Origin: an uncultured Hyphomicrobiales bacterium | GTDB lineage: Bacteria; Pseudomonadota; Alphaproteobacteria; Rhizobiales; Devosiaceae | NCBI GenBank assembly: GCA_903828145.1 | Contig: CAIKKY010000010.1 | Location: 1-64,000, forward strand | DNA: 64,000 nucleotides | Direction: 5' to 3' | Part shown: positions 15,847 to 24,605 of the stretch, in pieces | Numbering within the stretch: the stretch's first letter is position 1 | How the letters are laid out: the number at the start of each line of letters is the position of its first letter | Position numbers and translations under genes: made by a program | The notes under the pieces: model-generated | What the model was told of the DNA's origin: nothing | What the model saw: only the letters and a program-made list of their open reading frames with translations | The model's database searches: none

Positions 15847-18375
15847 ATGACGCGGCACCCGGTCACCAAGCCCCGGCTCAAACCCGCCCTTTCGCCCGCG
15901 GGCGAAAGTCTGGGGGCGGCCTTTGCCCGCCTCAACGCATCGCCAGCCGGGCTCGATGATGTGAGCGCCGCCGCACAATTGCGGCGCAGTGGGCCCAATG
16001 CGCTGAAACCGGCGGCGCTGGCCCTGCCGCTGCAGGTGGCGCTGGCGCAGTTGAGTTCGCCCTTCGTGCTCGTGCTGATCGTGGCAGCCGGGCTGTCCTT
16101 TGTGGTTGGCGAGCCCGACGAGGCGATCATCATTATCGCTATTGTCGCCATGGGCGCGGTGCTGGGGTTCTTCCAGGAGTTTCGGGCGGCCCGCGCGGTG
16201 GCGGCCCTCAGCGCGCGGCTCGCCGGGCGCAGTGTGGTGCGGCGCAGCGGCGAGACCGCCGTCCGCGATCCGGCGACGCTGGTGCCCGGGGATATCGTGG
16301 TCCTCTCGGGCGGTAGCCTGATCCCGGCGGATGGCGTGCTGATAGCCGCCAACGCCCTGCATGCCGATGAAGCGGCGCTGACCGGCGAGGCCTTCCCAGC
16401 CGCCAAGGAGGCGGCCCCGGCGACCGGGCCAATGCCCGCCACGGCGCGCGTCTTCATGGGCACCTCGGTGCGCAGCGGATCGGGCGAAATGCTGGTGCTC
16501 GAAACCGGGGCGCGCACGCATTATGGCCACATCGCAACCCTGTCGGCGGCGACCGAGCCCGATACGGCGTTCGCGCAGGGCATCCGCCGCTTCGGCTTCA
16601 TCATGATGCGGGTGATGATTGTCATCACCTTCGTGGTCCTGCCGATCAACCTGCTCTCGGGCCGTCCGGTGCTCGATTCACTGCTGTTCGCGGCGGCGCT
16701 CGCCGTGGGCCTGACCCCCGAACTGCTGCCAGCCATCGTCACCATCACGCTGGCGCGCGGCGCGCGGCGGCTGGCGAAGTTCGGCGTTCTGGTCAAGCGC
16801 CTCGTGGCCATCGAGAACCTCGGGGCCATGGATGTGCTGTGCACCGACAAGACCGGCACATTGACCGAAGGCACGCTGACCCTGGTGCAGTCGACGCGGG
16901 GCGACGGGGTGCCCGACCCCGAGGTTGGGCGGCTCGCCATGCTGAACGCACTCCTGCAATCGGGGCTCGGCAATCCGCTCGACGATGCGTTGCAGGCCGC
17001 TGCCGACCCGCTTTTGGTCCGGCCCGACAAGCTGGGCGAAGTGCCTTACGATTTTGAACGCAAGCGCCTCAGCGTGGCGATTGCCGCGCCTGAGGGGCCG
17101 CAGCTCATCACCAAGGGTGCGGTGTCAGCCATGCTGGCCGTCGCCACACAGATCGTCACGGCCAGCGGTGTCGTGGCGGTCACGCCCGCGCTGCGTGCCC
17201 TTGAGGACGCGCGGCTCGCCCAGTGGAGCGACGAGGGCTATCGCGTGATTGCAGTCGCGACCCGCCCGCTTGCTGCACCGCGCGCGCCCACCCTCGCCGA
17301 CGAAAGCGACATGGTACTCAGGGGCTACCTGTTGTTTGCCGACCCGATCAAACCCGGTGTCGCTGACACGGTGGCGCTGTTGAACGCGCGGGGCATTCAG
17401 CTCAAGCTCATCACCGGCGACAATCGCCACGCGGCGCTGCATGTGGCGCGGCTGGCCGGGCTGACCGACGCTAAAGTGATGGATGGCGAAGCGCTGATGC
17501 GGCTGACCCCGCGCGCGCTCGCCCGCGCCGTTCTGCGTCATCAGGTCTTTGCCGAAGTGACCCCCGATCTCAAGGAAGCGCTGGTGGCGGCGCTGCGAAA
17601 ATCGGGCGATGTCGTGGGGTTTTTGGGCGATGGCATCAACGACGCCCCGGCGCTGCGCGCCGCTGACCTCGGCATTTCCGTGGATAGCGCCGTGGACGCC
17701 GCCCGCGAGGCCGCCGATGTTGTGCTGCTGAAGCGCGATCTGTCGGTGCTGCTCGAGGGCGTGCTGGCCGGTCGCCAGAGCTTCGCCAACACGCTGAAAT
17801 ATATCTCGATCACCACGAGCGCCAACCTCGGCAATATGATCAGCATGGCGCTGGCCTCGCTGTTCCTGCCCTTCCTGCCGCTGCTCGCCAAACAGATCCT
17901 CGTCAATAACTTCCTGTCCGATCTGCCGCTCATGGCCGTGTCCACCGACCGCGTGGATGATGCCGTGCTCGAGGGTCCGGGCCGCTGGGATTTCCGCCGC
18001 CTGGTGCGTGGCATGATCGGCTTCGGGCTCGTCAGTTCCCTGTTCGACGGCCTGACCATGGGGCTGCTGCTCTATCTGCACGAGGGGGCGGAGCCCTTGT
18101 TCCAGACCGGCTGGTTTCTGGAATCGCTCCTCACGGAGATCGCTATTGTCTTTGTCATGCGCACCCGCAAATCGGCTTTCTCCAGTCGGCCGGGCGGCCT
18201 GCTTGTCGCTCTGTCCGTGGCGGTGGCGGCGCTGGCCGTGGCTCTGCCCTACCTGCCGATCGCGCGGATCATCGGGCTGGAGCCCTTGCCCCTCACCACG
18301 CTGGTACTCGTAACGGGGATTGTCGTTGCCTATGCCGGGGCCACCGACCTGGTGAAGCGCCGCCTGCTGCGCTGA
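15847..18375 (+). CDS. mgtA: Mg2+-type P-type ATPase (P3B, MgtA/MgtB-like)
   Basis: 842 aa. Cation ATPase N-terminal domain (FARLNASPAGLDDV), actuator motif LTGEAFP, membrane helix 4 with LTPELLPAIVT, the phosphorylation site DKTGTLT, and hinge motif GDGINDAPALRAAD. QILVNNFLSDLP and NLGNMISMALASLF fit the MgtA/MgtB group, which imports Mg2+ under low magnesium. The TGE loop, DKTG aspartate and hinge are intact, so it should be active. The start has AAGGA about 9 nt upstream. No leader resembling the enterobacterial mgtA riboswitch was recognised in the 146 bp upstream. Confidence 0.88.
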   Translation: MTRHPVTKPRLKPALSPAGESLGAAFARLNASPAGLDDVSAAAQLRRSGPNALKPAALALPLQVALAQLSSPFVLVLIVAAGLSFVVGEPDEAIIIIAIVAMGAVLGFFQEFRAARAVAALSARLAGRSVVRRSGETAVRDPATLVPGDIVVLSGGSLIPADGVLIAANALHADEAALTGEAFPAAKEAAPATGPMPATARVFMGTSVRSGSGEMLVLETGARTHYGHIATLSAATEPDTAFAQGIRRFGFIMMRVMIVITFVVLPINLLSGRPVLDSLLFAAALAVGLTPELLPAIVTITLARGARRLAKFGVLVKRLVAIENLGAMDVLCTDKTGTLTEGTLTLVQSTRGDGVPDPEVGRLAMLNALLQSGLGNPLDDALQAAADPLLVRPDKLGEVPYDFERKRLSVAIAAPEGPQLITKGAVSAMLAVATQIVTASGVVAVTPALRALEDARLAQWSDEGYRVIAVATRPLAAPRAPTLADESDMVLRGYLLFADPIKPGVADTVALLNARGIQLKLITGDNRHAALHVARLAGLTDAKVMDGEALMRLTPRALARAVLRHQVFAEVTPDLKEALVAALRKSGDVVGFLGDGINDAPALRAADLGISVDSAVDAAREAADVVLLKRDLSVLLEGVLAGRQSFANTLKYISITTSANLGNMISMALASLFLPFLPLLAKQILVNNFLSDLPLMAVSTDRVDDAVLEGPGRWDFRRLVRGMIGFGLVSSLFDGLTMGLLLYLHEGAEPLFQTGWFLESLLTEIAIVFVMRTRKSAFSSRPGGLLVALSVAVAALAVALPYLPIARIIGLEPLPLTTLVLVTGIVVAYAGATDLVKRRLLR

Positions 18376-18434
18376 AACGGGAACCTTTGTCGCTGCTGGC
18401 CCCTTGTTCAGGACAGTGAACCAAGGAGCCCAAA

Positions 18435-18908
18435 ATGGCCCAAACCGTCAGGTCGTTCCTGTCCTTTGCCACCGTTATTGCCGTAGCACTCGGGGCCACG
18501 ATAACTGCCCTCAGCTTCACGGCTGATACAGTGGCGCGAACGGCGGCCGAATCGCCGCCCGTCGCGCGTAATCTGCGCCCGAGCTATGTGGCGTTTTTGC
18601 CCAAGGCTGAGCCGGAAGCGTTCAATATTGCCCGCACCTTGCCGGTGAACCCCATAGCTGCGCCTGTCGCCGTTGCGCCGCCAGCGGCGACGCCCGCGTT
18701 CACGCACACCGTGCTTGCCAGCTCGTTGCGGGTGCGCGCGGGCCCCCAGAAGACGACGCCACAGGTGTTCGTGCTCGAAGAGGGGGCCGAGGTGACGGCG
18801 CTCGGCACCGAGCGGGGATGGATCGAGATCCGCGATCGCGATGGCCGCACTGGCTGGGTCTATGGCAAGTACCTCACCGCCACCGGACCAGAGGCGAAGG
18901 TAAACTAG
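18435..18908 (+). CDS. Membrane-anchored or secreted bacterial SH3 domain protein
   Basis: 157 aa. An N-terminal hydrophobic segment (about residues 8-30) could be a signal peptide or anchor. A Pro/Ala-rich linker follows, then one SH3_3-type domain from about residue 94 to 150 (LASSLRVRAGPQKTTPQVF, EGAEVTALG, GWIEIRDRDGRTGWVYGKYL). Such domains bind peptidoglycan or peptides in the envelope. No enzyme domain is attached. The ATG has AAGGAG 9 nt upstream. Its stop is part of a CTAGCG-TC-CGCTAG palindrome that also supplies the stop of the convergent gene. Confidence 0.8.
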   Translation: MAQTVRSFLSFATVIAVALGATITALSFTADTVARTAAESPPVARNLRPSYVAFLPKAEPEAFNIARTLPVNPIAAPVAVAPPAATPAFTHTVLASSLRVRAGPQKTTPQVFVLEEGAEVTALGTERGWIEIRDRDGRTGWVYGKYLTATGPEAKVN

Positions 18909-18914
18909 CGTCCG

Positions 18915-19697
18915 CTAGATCCGGTGCAGCGCCGCAATCCAGGTGAGACCGGCGCTGGTATCGCCCTCGGGCCGATATTCGCACCCCACCCATCCGCTAT
19001 ACCCAAGCCGGTCCATGGCCGCGAGCACATAGGTGAAGTTGATCTCGCCCGTGCCCGGCTCATGGCGGCCGGGATGATCGGCAATCTGCACATGGGCAAT
19101 ACGCTCGCGATAGCGCGCAAACGTGGGGATGATGTCGCCGGTCATCACCTGCTGGTGGTAAACGTCAAACTGGAACCACAGATTGTCCGCGCCCGCCGCC
19201 GCCAGGATGCGGTCGGCATGCGCCATGGTCGCCACATGGAAGCCGGGAATGTCGCGGGTGTTGATCGGCTCAACCAGCAGCCTGATCCCGGCATCGTGCA
19301 GCCGCGGCGCGGCCCAGGCGAGATTGGCGGCAAACACGCGGTCCAGCGTTTCGCTGGCCACGCCTTTCGGGGCAATCCCCGCCAGCGCATTGACCCGGGT
19401 GCAGTTGAGGGCCCGCGCATAGCGGATGGCGGTCTCGATCCCCGCGCGGAATTCGTCCACCCGATCGGGGTGACAGCCAATGCCGCGCTCGCCACCGTCC
19501 CAATCGCCAGCGGGCAGGTTGATCAGCGCCACCTCAAGCCGATGCTCCGCCACGTGTTCGATCAGCCGGCCAAGCGGTGCCTGATAGGGCACGGCCATCT
19601 CAACGCCCCGAAAGCCATCTTTTGCGGCCGCCGTGAAGCGATCAAGCAACGGACGGTCCGGATAGAGAAAACTCAGGTTGGCGGAAAAGCGCAGCAT
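18915..19697 (-). CDS. hyi: Hydroxypyruvate isomerase family TIM-barrel protein
   Basis: 260 aa, xylose-isomerase-like barrel. ANLSFLYPD at the N-terminus, EPIN with a metal-binding glutamate, QFDVYHQQ, HVQIADHPGRHEPG and GCEYRPEG are the Hyi pattern. It would interconvert hydroxypyruvate and tartronate semialdehyde, though several family members act on other ketoses. The upstream frame is extended over the abfA terminator, so the ATG of MLRFSANL is used. It lies downstream of, and in the same direction as, abfA but is separated by a terminator. Confidence 0.82.
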   Translation of the reverse strand: MLRFSANLSFLYPDRPLLDRFTAAAKDGFRGVEMAVPYQAPLGRLIEHVAEHRLEVALINLPAGDWDGGERGIGCHPDRVDEFRAGIETAIRYARALNCTRVNALAGIAPKGVASETLDRVFAANLAWAAPRLHDAGIRLLVEPINTRDIPGFHVATMAHADRILAAAGADNLWFQFDVYHQQVMTGDIIPTFARYRERIAHVQIADHPGRHEPGTGEINFTYVLAAMDRLGYSGWVGCEYRPEGDTSAGLTWIAALHRI

Positions 19698-19714
19698 GAT
19701 CAGATTTGTGCATG

Positions 19715-19748
19715 AAAAAACCCGGCATGGCCAGTGGCGCATGCCGGG
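19715..19748 (-). terminator. Intrinsic terminator of abfA
   Basis: On the minus strand an 8-bp perfect stem, CCCGGCAT with ATGCCGGG, is followed directly by six T. It sits 40 bp after the arabinofuranosidase stop and just before the hyi start, so it separates the two genes or attenuates read-through. Confidence 0.9.
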
Positions 19749-19788
19749 TGTTGAGGTGAAGGGCAGGGCCCTTCGTGTCCGATAGAGA

Positions 19789-21300
19789 TCAGACCTTGAC
19801 GCGGATCATCTGGTACGAGTGCGGCGCGAGGCGCGCGGTGAGACGACCGCCTTCGACCTTCGCGCCGGTGCCCGGCTTCGGGGTCACGGCGTTCTGGTTG
19901 GTGAGGTTGTTCACGGCCTCGAGATTGGTGTGCGTCATCACCTGATGGTCGAACACCTGCCCGGCCGTGAAGCCCTGCAGCGCCACATCGACATCGAGCG
20001 ATTCCGTGCCGTGACGGTTGACCGCAAAGAAGGTCAGCGTACCGGCGTCTTCATCGTGCACGGCCGAAATGTCGAGATAGGGCACATTATCGGCCACATC
20101 GGCATCATAGCCCGGCGAATTGACCTGCAGCTGCAGCGCCGTGCCACGCCCGAAGATCGAGGCGAAGAAATACGGGTAGTAGATCGACTGCCGCCAGGCG
20201 TCGCCACCCGGTTCGGTCATGATCGGCGCGATCACGTTGACGAGCTGCGCGATACAGGCGAGGTGCACCACATCCGACCGGCGGATGAAGGTGTTGAGGA
20301 TACAGCCAACCTGCAGCACGTCTTCGAAGTTGTAGATGTCTTCGAGCAGGCGCGGCGCATGCGGCCAGCCTTCGTTGCCTTCGAGCACAGCCCGATCCTG
20401 CACGTTCGAATGGTACCAGACGTTCCATTCGTCGAACGAGATATAGACATTGCGCTTCGAGCGCTTCTTCGCCTTCACATAGCGGATCGTGGAGGCGACG
20501 GTGTTGATGTAGGTGTCGAGCTTCTCGCTGAGCGCCAGATAATTGGCGGTATTCTTGGCGCGGTTGCCAAAATACATGTGCAGCGAAATGTGGTCGACGC
20601 TTTCGTAGGTGTGCTCAAGCACCACGCGTTCCCAATCGGGATAGGTGGCCATATCGGAGTTCGACGAGCCGCAGACGATCAGTTCGAGGTTCTTGTCGAA
20701 CATGCGCAGCGCCTTGGCGGTCTCGTTGGCGAGGCGACCATATTCATCGGCGGTCTTGTGACCAACCTGCCACGGGCCGTCCATCTCGTTGCCAAGACAC
20801 CACATCTTGACGTCCCAAGGGTCGGCGCGGCCGTTCTTCTTGCGCAGGTCGCCCCAGTACGAACCGGTCGGACCATTCACATATTCAACGAAGTTGCGGG
20901 CATGATCGAGCCCGCGCGAACCGAGGTTCACGGCGAGCATCATTTCGGTATTCACGGTTTCGCACCAATCGGCGAATTCATGAATGCCGACGGCATTGCT
21001 GTCGGAGGTGTGCCAGGCATAATCGAGCCGCACGGGACGGTCGGCGCGGGGGCCGATGCCATCTTCCCAGTTGTACGCCGAAACGAAATTGCCGCCCGGA
21101 TAGCGGACCATCGGCACCTTCAGGTCGCGCACCAGCTGGGCCACGTCGCCACGCATGCCGTTCTTGTCGGCGGTCTTGTGGCCGGGCTCATAGATGCCGG
21201 TGTAAACCGCACGACCAAGGTGCTCGAGGAAAGCGCCGTACACGCGGTCGTCGATCTTTGAAATGGTGTAGTCTTTGTGCGCCGTAACCGTCGCCCGCAT
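19789..21300 (-). CDS. abfA: Intracellular alpha-L-arabinofuranosidase, GH51
   Basis: 503 aa, the usual length for this glycoside hydrolase family. The acid/base glutamate is in LGNEMDGPW (E172) and the nucleophile in FDEWNVWY (E291). Also RYPGGNF and the C-terminal beta-sandwich. No signal peptide, so it acts on imported arabino-oligosaccharides from plant hemicellulose or pectin. The start has GGGAGGA 6 nt upstream. A palindrome in its promoter and the ArsR-type gene immediately upstream on the same strand suggest local regulation. Confidence 0.95.
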   Translation of the reverse strand: MRATVTAHKDYTISKIDDRVYGAFLEHLGRAVYTGIYEPGHKTADKNGMRGDVAQLVRDLKVPMVRYPGGNFVSAYNWEDGIGPRADRPVRLDYAWHTSDSNAVGIHEFADWCETVNTEMMLAVNLGSRGLDHARNFVEYVNGPTGSYWGDLRKKNGRADPWDVKMWCLGNEMDGPWQVGHKTADEYGRLANETAKALRMFDKNLELIVCGSSNSDMATYPDWERVVLEHTYESVDHISLHMYFGNRAKNTANYLALSEKLDTYINTVASTIRYVKAKKRSKRNVYISFDEWNVWYHSNVQDRAVLEGNEGWPHAPRLLEDIYNFEDVLQVGCILNTFIRRSDVVHLACIAQLVNVIAPIMTEPGGDAWRQSIYYPYFFASIFGRGTALQLQVNSPGYDADVADNVPYLDISAVHDEDAGTLTFFAVNRHGTESLDVDVALQGFTAGQVFDHQVMTHTNLEAVNNLTNQNAVTPKPGTGAKVEGGRLTARLAPHSYQMIRVKV

Positions 21301-21325
21301 GGAGTCCTCCCCTTGCACCCATTAT

Positions 21326-21341
21326 GGTGATTTATATCACC
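21326..21341. promoter_or_regulatory. Palindromic operator candidate upstream of abfA
   Basis: GGTGAT-TTAT-ATCACC, 25 bp upstream of the abfA start, followed after 4 nt by a second GTGAT...ATCA-like half. A TTGACG hexamer lies further upstream on the minus strand. The dyad suits a dimeric winged-helix regulator, most simply the ArsR-type product encoded just upstream. Confidence 0.55.
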
Positions 21342-21413
21342 TCAAGTGATACAAATCAGCACGGGCGTCAAGCGGGGTTTTCGCGCGCGCAGCCCCGAAA
21401 AGGGCTTGAGGGC

Positions 21414-22343
21414 TCAGTTGTCGGTTTCGAGCCTCAGCACAATGTCCTGATCGTAATTGCCGTAGCCGCGCCCAAAGATGTTGACGCCGCCAGGATGCCG
21501 CGCATCTTCCTTCACTGCAATCCTCAGCCGGATCGAGTGGTGCGTGTCAAGGTCGAGGTCTTTCAGCGACATGGGCGAAATCTTCATGCCATCGACATAG
21601 GTGCCGCTGGCATTGACCCGGAACGTTTTGAGCTTGCCATACTGGCTGCCCTTCACCTTCCACCAATCCGGCGTATAGACACCGCGCTGGTCGCCGAAAT
21701 CGCCCGGCGAGGTCCAGGTGGCGATCTCGTGGCCGTTGACCGAAATGGTGATGTCGCTCGGCCAGTCGGCGCTTGTGCCCGGGACTTCCGAGCTGAGTTC
21801 CATCGAGAATTCCATTGAGGTGATGCGGGTCTGCGCCAGCCGCGCATTGTTGGGAAACTGATATTCCACATAGCCGCGCGTGAACCACAGCAGGCCCGCC
21901 TTCATGCGGTCGGGATCGAGGAACGTGTCCGGCACGTCGAGCAGCCCGATGATTCCTTCCACCGAGCAGATGCCGCAGGGCGCGGTCACATCGCAGCTCG
22001 TGTAGAGCCCCAGCGGCATGGCCACTTCAATGCTGTTGGACTTCAGCGGGCGGATGTCTTCCTTGAACATCACCAGCACTTCATCAAACAGCGAATGACA
22101 GATCTTCTGGTTGCCCTTGCGCGCCTTCTGCGTTTCGGTGCGAACGAGCCCGGCGTCGACCAGCACCTGCATGTTCGAGCTGATGGTCGATTGCGGCTGC
22201 TTGAGCTTGGTGGCGATATCGTTGACGTTCATGGCGCCCTCGATATGCAGCAGCTTGAGGATGCCGACGCGCACTTCAGACGCCAGCGCTTTCAGCACTT
22301 CGGGCCGCTCTTCGGGATCGATCAACAGGAAATTGCGGCTCAT
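21414..22343 (-). CDS. ArsR-type winged-helix regulator with large beta-rich C-terminal domain
   Basis: 309 aa, about three times the size of a simple ArsR protein. Residues 10-75 are the winged helix (EVLKALASEVRVGILKLL, DIATKLKQPQSTISSNMQVL). A cysteine group CDVTAPCGIC at about 113-122 follows, and then a beta-rich domain of some 180 residues with many aromatic residues (ISVNGHEIATWTSPGDFGDQ, GVYTPDWWKVKG). This resembles a jelly-roll or carbohydrate-binding fold. I infer a one-component sugar sensor controlling abfA, 113 bp downstream on the same strand. The true inducer and the fold are not proven. Confidence 0.8.
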   Translation of the reverse strand: MSRNFLLIDPEERPEVLKALASEVRVGILKLLHIEGAMNVNDIATKLKQPQSTISSNMQVLVDAGLVRTETQKARKGNQKICHSLFDEVLVMFKEDIRPLKSNSIEVAMPLGLYTSCDVTAPCGICSVEGIIGLLDVPDTFLDPDRMKAGLLWFTRGYVEYQFPNNARLAQTRITSMEFSMELSSEVPGTSADWPSDITISVNGHEIATWTSPGDFGDQRGVYTPDWWKVKGSQYGKLKTFRVNASGTYVDGMKISPMSLKDLDLDTHHSIRLRIAVKEDARHPGGVNIFGRGYGNYDQDIVLRLETDN

Positions 22344-22427
22344 CTTCGCTCCAGCCCCGGCGTAAGAGAGCGTTTATGTATCAGGATTTCTGGTAAGGTC
22401 AACGCGGACTCGCCCCATCGGCGATGT

Positions 22428-23066
22428 CTATCGCGCCGCCCACAGCAGGCCGCGCCGCAGGATTTCGCGCATGGGCGCATGGCGAAACTCATCGGGCGTA
22501 TGGCCCAGCGCCGACCAGAAAATCCGGCCCGCGCTGAACTGCCGCTTGATCACCACGGGCATGGTGACATTGCGCGTCACCGGGTCGTGCTCCCCTGAAA
22601 AAGTCGTGGTGGCGAGGATTTCAACGGTCGGGTCGTAGTGCAGGTAATACTGTTCGCTGCGGTAATCGAAATCGGCGATGCCCTCAACGAGGGGGTCATG
22701 CGGCCGCGTGATGTTCACCCGGTAGTCAATGATATTGCCCGGGTGGCCCACAAAGCGCACCGCGGCGAGATAGCCGAAATCCACCGAGGCTGGAAACGAC
22801 GTGGCGATACAGCCATGGAACCCGGCGAGCCCGGTGCCGCCCCGCACCGCGGCCGACAGGGCGCGGGCGACAGTCTTGTCGATCTCCTCACCCGTTACAT
22901 TGGGGATGACGAGATCATACTCGGCGGCGCGCCCCAGATCAGCGAAATCATCGCTCAGGTCGGTTGCCCAGCCCTCGGACGCCAGCATGCCGGCGACCAT
23001 TTTCGCGCCCAGCTCAGGCGCGTGGCCCGGCCAGCCACCCCACACGATCAAGGCGCGTTTGGTCAT
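22428..23066 (-). CDS. ThuA-like (trehalose utilization) domain protein
   Basis: 212 aa, class I glutamine-amidotransferase-like fold. ALIVWGGWPGHAPELGA at the N-terminus and GLAGFHGCIATSF around residue 80-93 are the ThuA pattern; the C-terminal RIFWSALGHTPDEF is also typical. In Sinorhizobium ThuA takes part in trehalose/maltitol use, and the family is widespread in sugar-oxidation operons with Gfo/Idh proteins, as here. The exact reaction is unknown. It is the last gene of the leftward operon, 10 bp after the MaoC gene. Confidence 0.85.
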   Translation of the reverse strand: MTKRALIVWGGWPGHAPELGAKMVAGMLASEGWATDLSDDFADLGRAAEYDLVIPNVTGEEIDKTVARALSAAVRGGTGLAGFHGCIATSFPASVDFGYLAAVRFVGHPGNIIDYRVNITRPHDPLVEGIADFDYRSEQYYLHYDPTVEILATTTFSGEHDPVTRNVTMPVVIKRQFSAGRIFWSALGHTPDEFRHAPMREILRRGLLWAAR

Positions 23067-23076
23067 GGTCTGCTCC

Positions 23077-23529
23077 TTAGGCGATCAGCTCGCGGCGCTT
23101 GGCGAGATAAATATGGTCGCAGGCAAGCACCACCTCGCCACGCTGGTTGATGACCCGCACTTCCTCGGTGATCCGGCCATGGTCGGGCCGCTTCGGGTCC
23201 GGATCAAGGCCAGCAATGGTGAGGGTGGTGTGAAGGGTGTCGCCGATGAACACCGGGCGCGGAAAGCGCAGGCGGTCGAAGCCATAGGTAAAGGCGAGGG
23301 GATTGATTTCCCCTGCCGTGAGCCCGATGCCAATGGCAAAGGTCATGGTGCCGTGGGCGATGCGCTGCCCGAAGGGCGAGGCTTTCATCGCCTCTGCATC
23401 CATATGGTGCGGAAAGAAATCGCCGGTATGGCCGGCATGAATCACGAAATCGGTCTCGGTGATGGTGCGGCCATGGGTCTTGCGGATTTCCCCGATCTGG
23501 TAGTCTTCGAAATGGCGCGGGCGTTCCAT
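23077..23529 (-). CDS. MaoC-like hot-dog dehydratase
   Basis: 150 aa single hot-dog domain. The hydratase motif is present around residues 23-60: TDFVIHAGHTGDFFPHH and RIAHGTMTFAIGIGL, including the D/H pair expected for (R)-specific enoyl hydratases. Such proteins hydrate enoyl-CoA or related compounds. Its position in a sugar operon between Gfo/Idh and ThuA genes is uncommon, so its substrate here may be a sugar-acid derivative (inference). Spacing to its neighbours is about 10 bp on each side. Confidence 0.82.
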   Translation of the reverse strand: MERPRHFEDYQIGEIRKTHGRTITETDFVIHAGHTGDFFPHHMDAEAMKASPFGQRIAHGTMTFAIGIGLTAGEINPLAFTYGFDRLRFPRPVFIGDTLHTTLTIAGLDPDPKRPDHGRITEEVRVINQRGEVVLACDHIYLAKRRELIA

Positions 23530-23540
23530 GGTGCTCTCCT

Positions 23541-24605
23541 TCAGGGCGTGGACTGAACGGGGGTGGCCGGTCGGGCCGCCGAGGTGAACATTGCTTCAGC
23601 GAGCGCCATCGTGTGCCACGCGTCGTCGAGCGCCGTCATCAGCACCTCGTCCTCACCCGCTGCAAAACGCTGCAGATTGCTCATGGTGCCGATGAAGGCA
23701 TGCGGGAACCAGCGGCCCGCAAGCGGCACCTGCTGCCAATCGCCGCCCTTCGTCGTTATCCAGAGTTCGTCGGGTTCTCCTTCGGGATAGTTGAGCAGGA
23801 GCCCGAGTTTCACCATGGCCGCGCCGGCGTCGCCCTCAAAGCGGAAGCTGGCATCCTGGAATTTGCGGCCGAAATCATGGTTGTGGTTGATCGAAAACGT
23901 GACCCGCTGGTCGGGCGCGAAATCGAACAGCGCCGAGGTGCGCGTCTGTGCGAGGTCGGTCGACGGGTGGCCCAGCGTGCGGGCATGGACGCCCGTCGCA
24001 TTGCCGAGCAGCGCCCGGATCGTATCGATATAATGGATGGAGTGGACCGCAATCTCGACCCGCTCCATGCCCTTGAGAAAGGGGAAAAGTTGCCACGGCG
24101 TAACGAGGTTGAGATGCACCTCAACGTCGACCAGCCGTCCAAGCCAGCCCCGGCGCAGCGCATCGGCCACGGCCAGCATCATGGCCGAGTATCGAAGCTG
24201 AAAATTGACCGAGGCAATCAACCGCTTGCGCCTGGCCAGCGACAGGATCGCAGTCGCCTCTTCGAGCGTGCGGCCCATCGGTTTTTGCAGGAGGACCGCC
24301 GCCCCATCGGGCAGGTGCGGCAACACATCAAGATGAGCGCCGGGCGGCAGGGCCAGATCGAACACCACGTCTTTTTGGCCTGTCGCCTCGTCAAGGCTTG
24401 AAAAGGCGCGGAGTCCCCAGTCTGCTGCGACCTGTGCGGCACGCTCGGCATTGCGGTCGAAAACCCCCGCTACGGGAAACCCGGCCATCCGGTAGGCCGG
24501 CAGGTGCGCATCATGCACAATGCCCCCGGCGCCGATGATGACGATGGGTTTGGGCCGCGACGGCAGCGGCCAGGCCCCTTGAAGCTCCGCGACCGGCAGC
24601 ATCAT
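23541..24605 (-). CDS. Gfo/Idh/MocA family NAD(P)-dependent oxidoreductase
   Basis: 354 aa. The Rossmann domain starts late (IVIIGAGGIVHDAHLPAY at about 22-39), followed by VFDLALPPGAH and LLQKPMG, equivalent to the usual EKP motif, and the C-terminal substrate domain with HYIDTIRALLG. Family members oxidise or epimerise free sugars, sugar acids and inositols. In this operon it is a plausible first-step dehydrogenase for the sugar whose lactone is opened by the neighbouring hydrolase. Its start overlaps that gene's stop (ATGA). Confidence 0.85.
   Translation of the reverse strand: MMLPVAELQGAWPLPSRPKPIVIIGAGGIVHDAHLPAYRMAGFPVAGVFDRNAERAAQVAADWGLRAFSSLDEATGQKDVVFDLALPPGAHLDVLPHLPDGAAVLLQKPMGRTLEEATAILSLARRKRLIASVNFQLRYSAMMLAVADALRRGWLGRLVDVEVHLNLVTPWQLFPFLKGMERVEIAVHSIHYIDTIRALLGNATGVHARTLGHPSTDLAQTRTSALFDFAPDQRVTFSINHNHDFGRKFQDASFRFEGDAGAAMVKLGLLLNYPEGEPDELWITTKGGDWQQVPLAGRWFPHAFIGTMSNLQRFAAGEDEVLMTALDDAWHTMALAEAMFTSAARPATPVQSTP

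Noticed and set aside
19819-21261. 480-codon plus-strand frame opposite abfA
   Set aside because: Antisense shadow caused by high GC; the minus strand encodes full-length GH51 with both catalytic glutamates.
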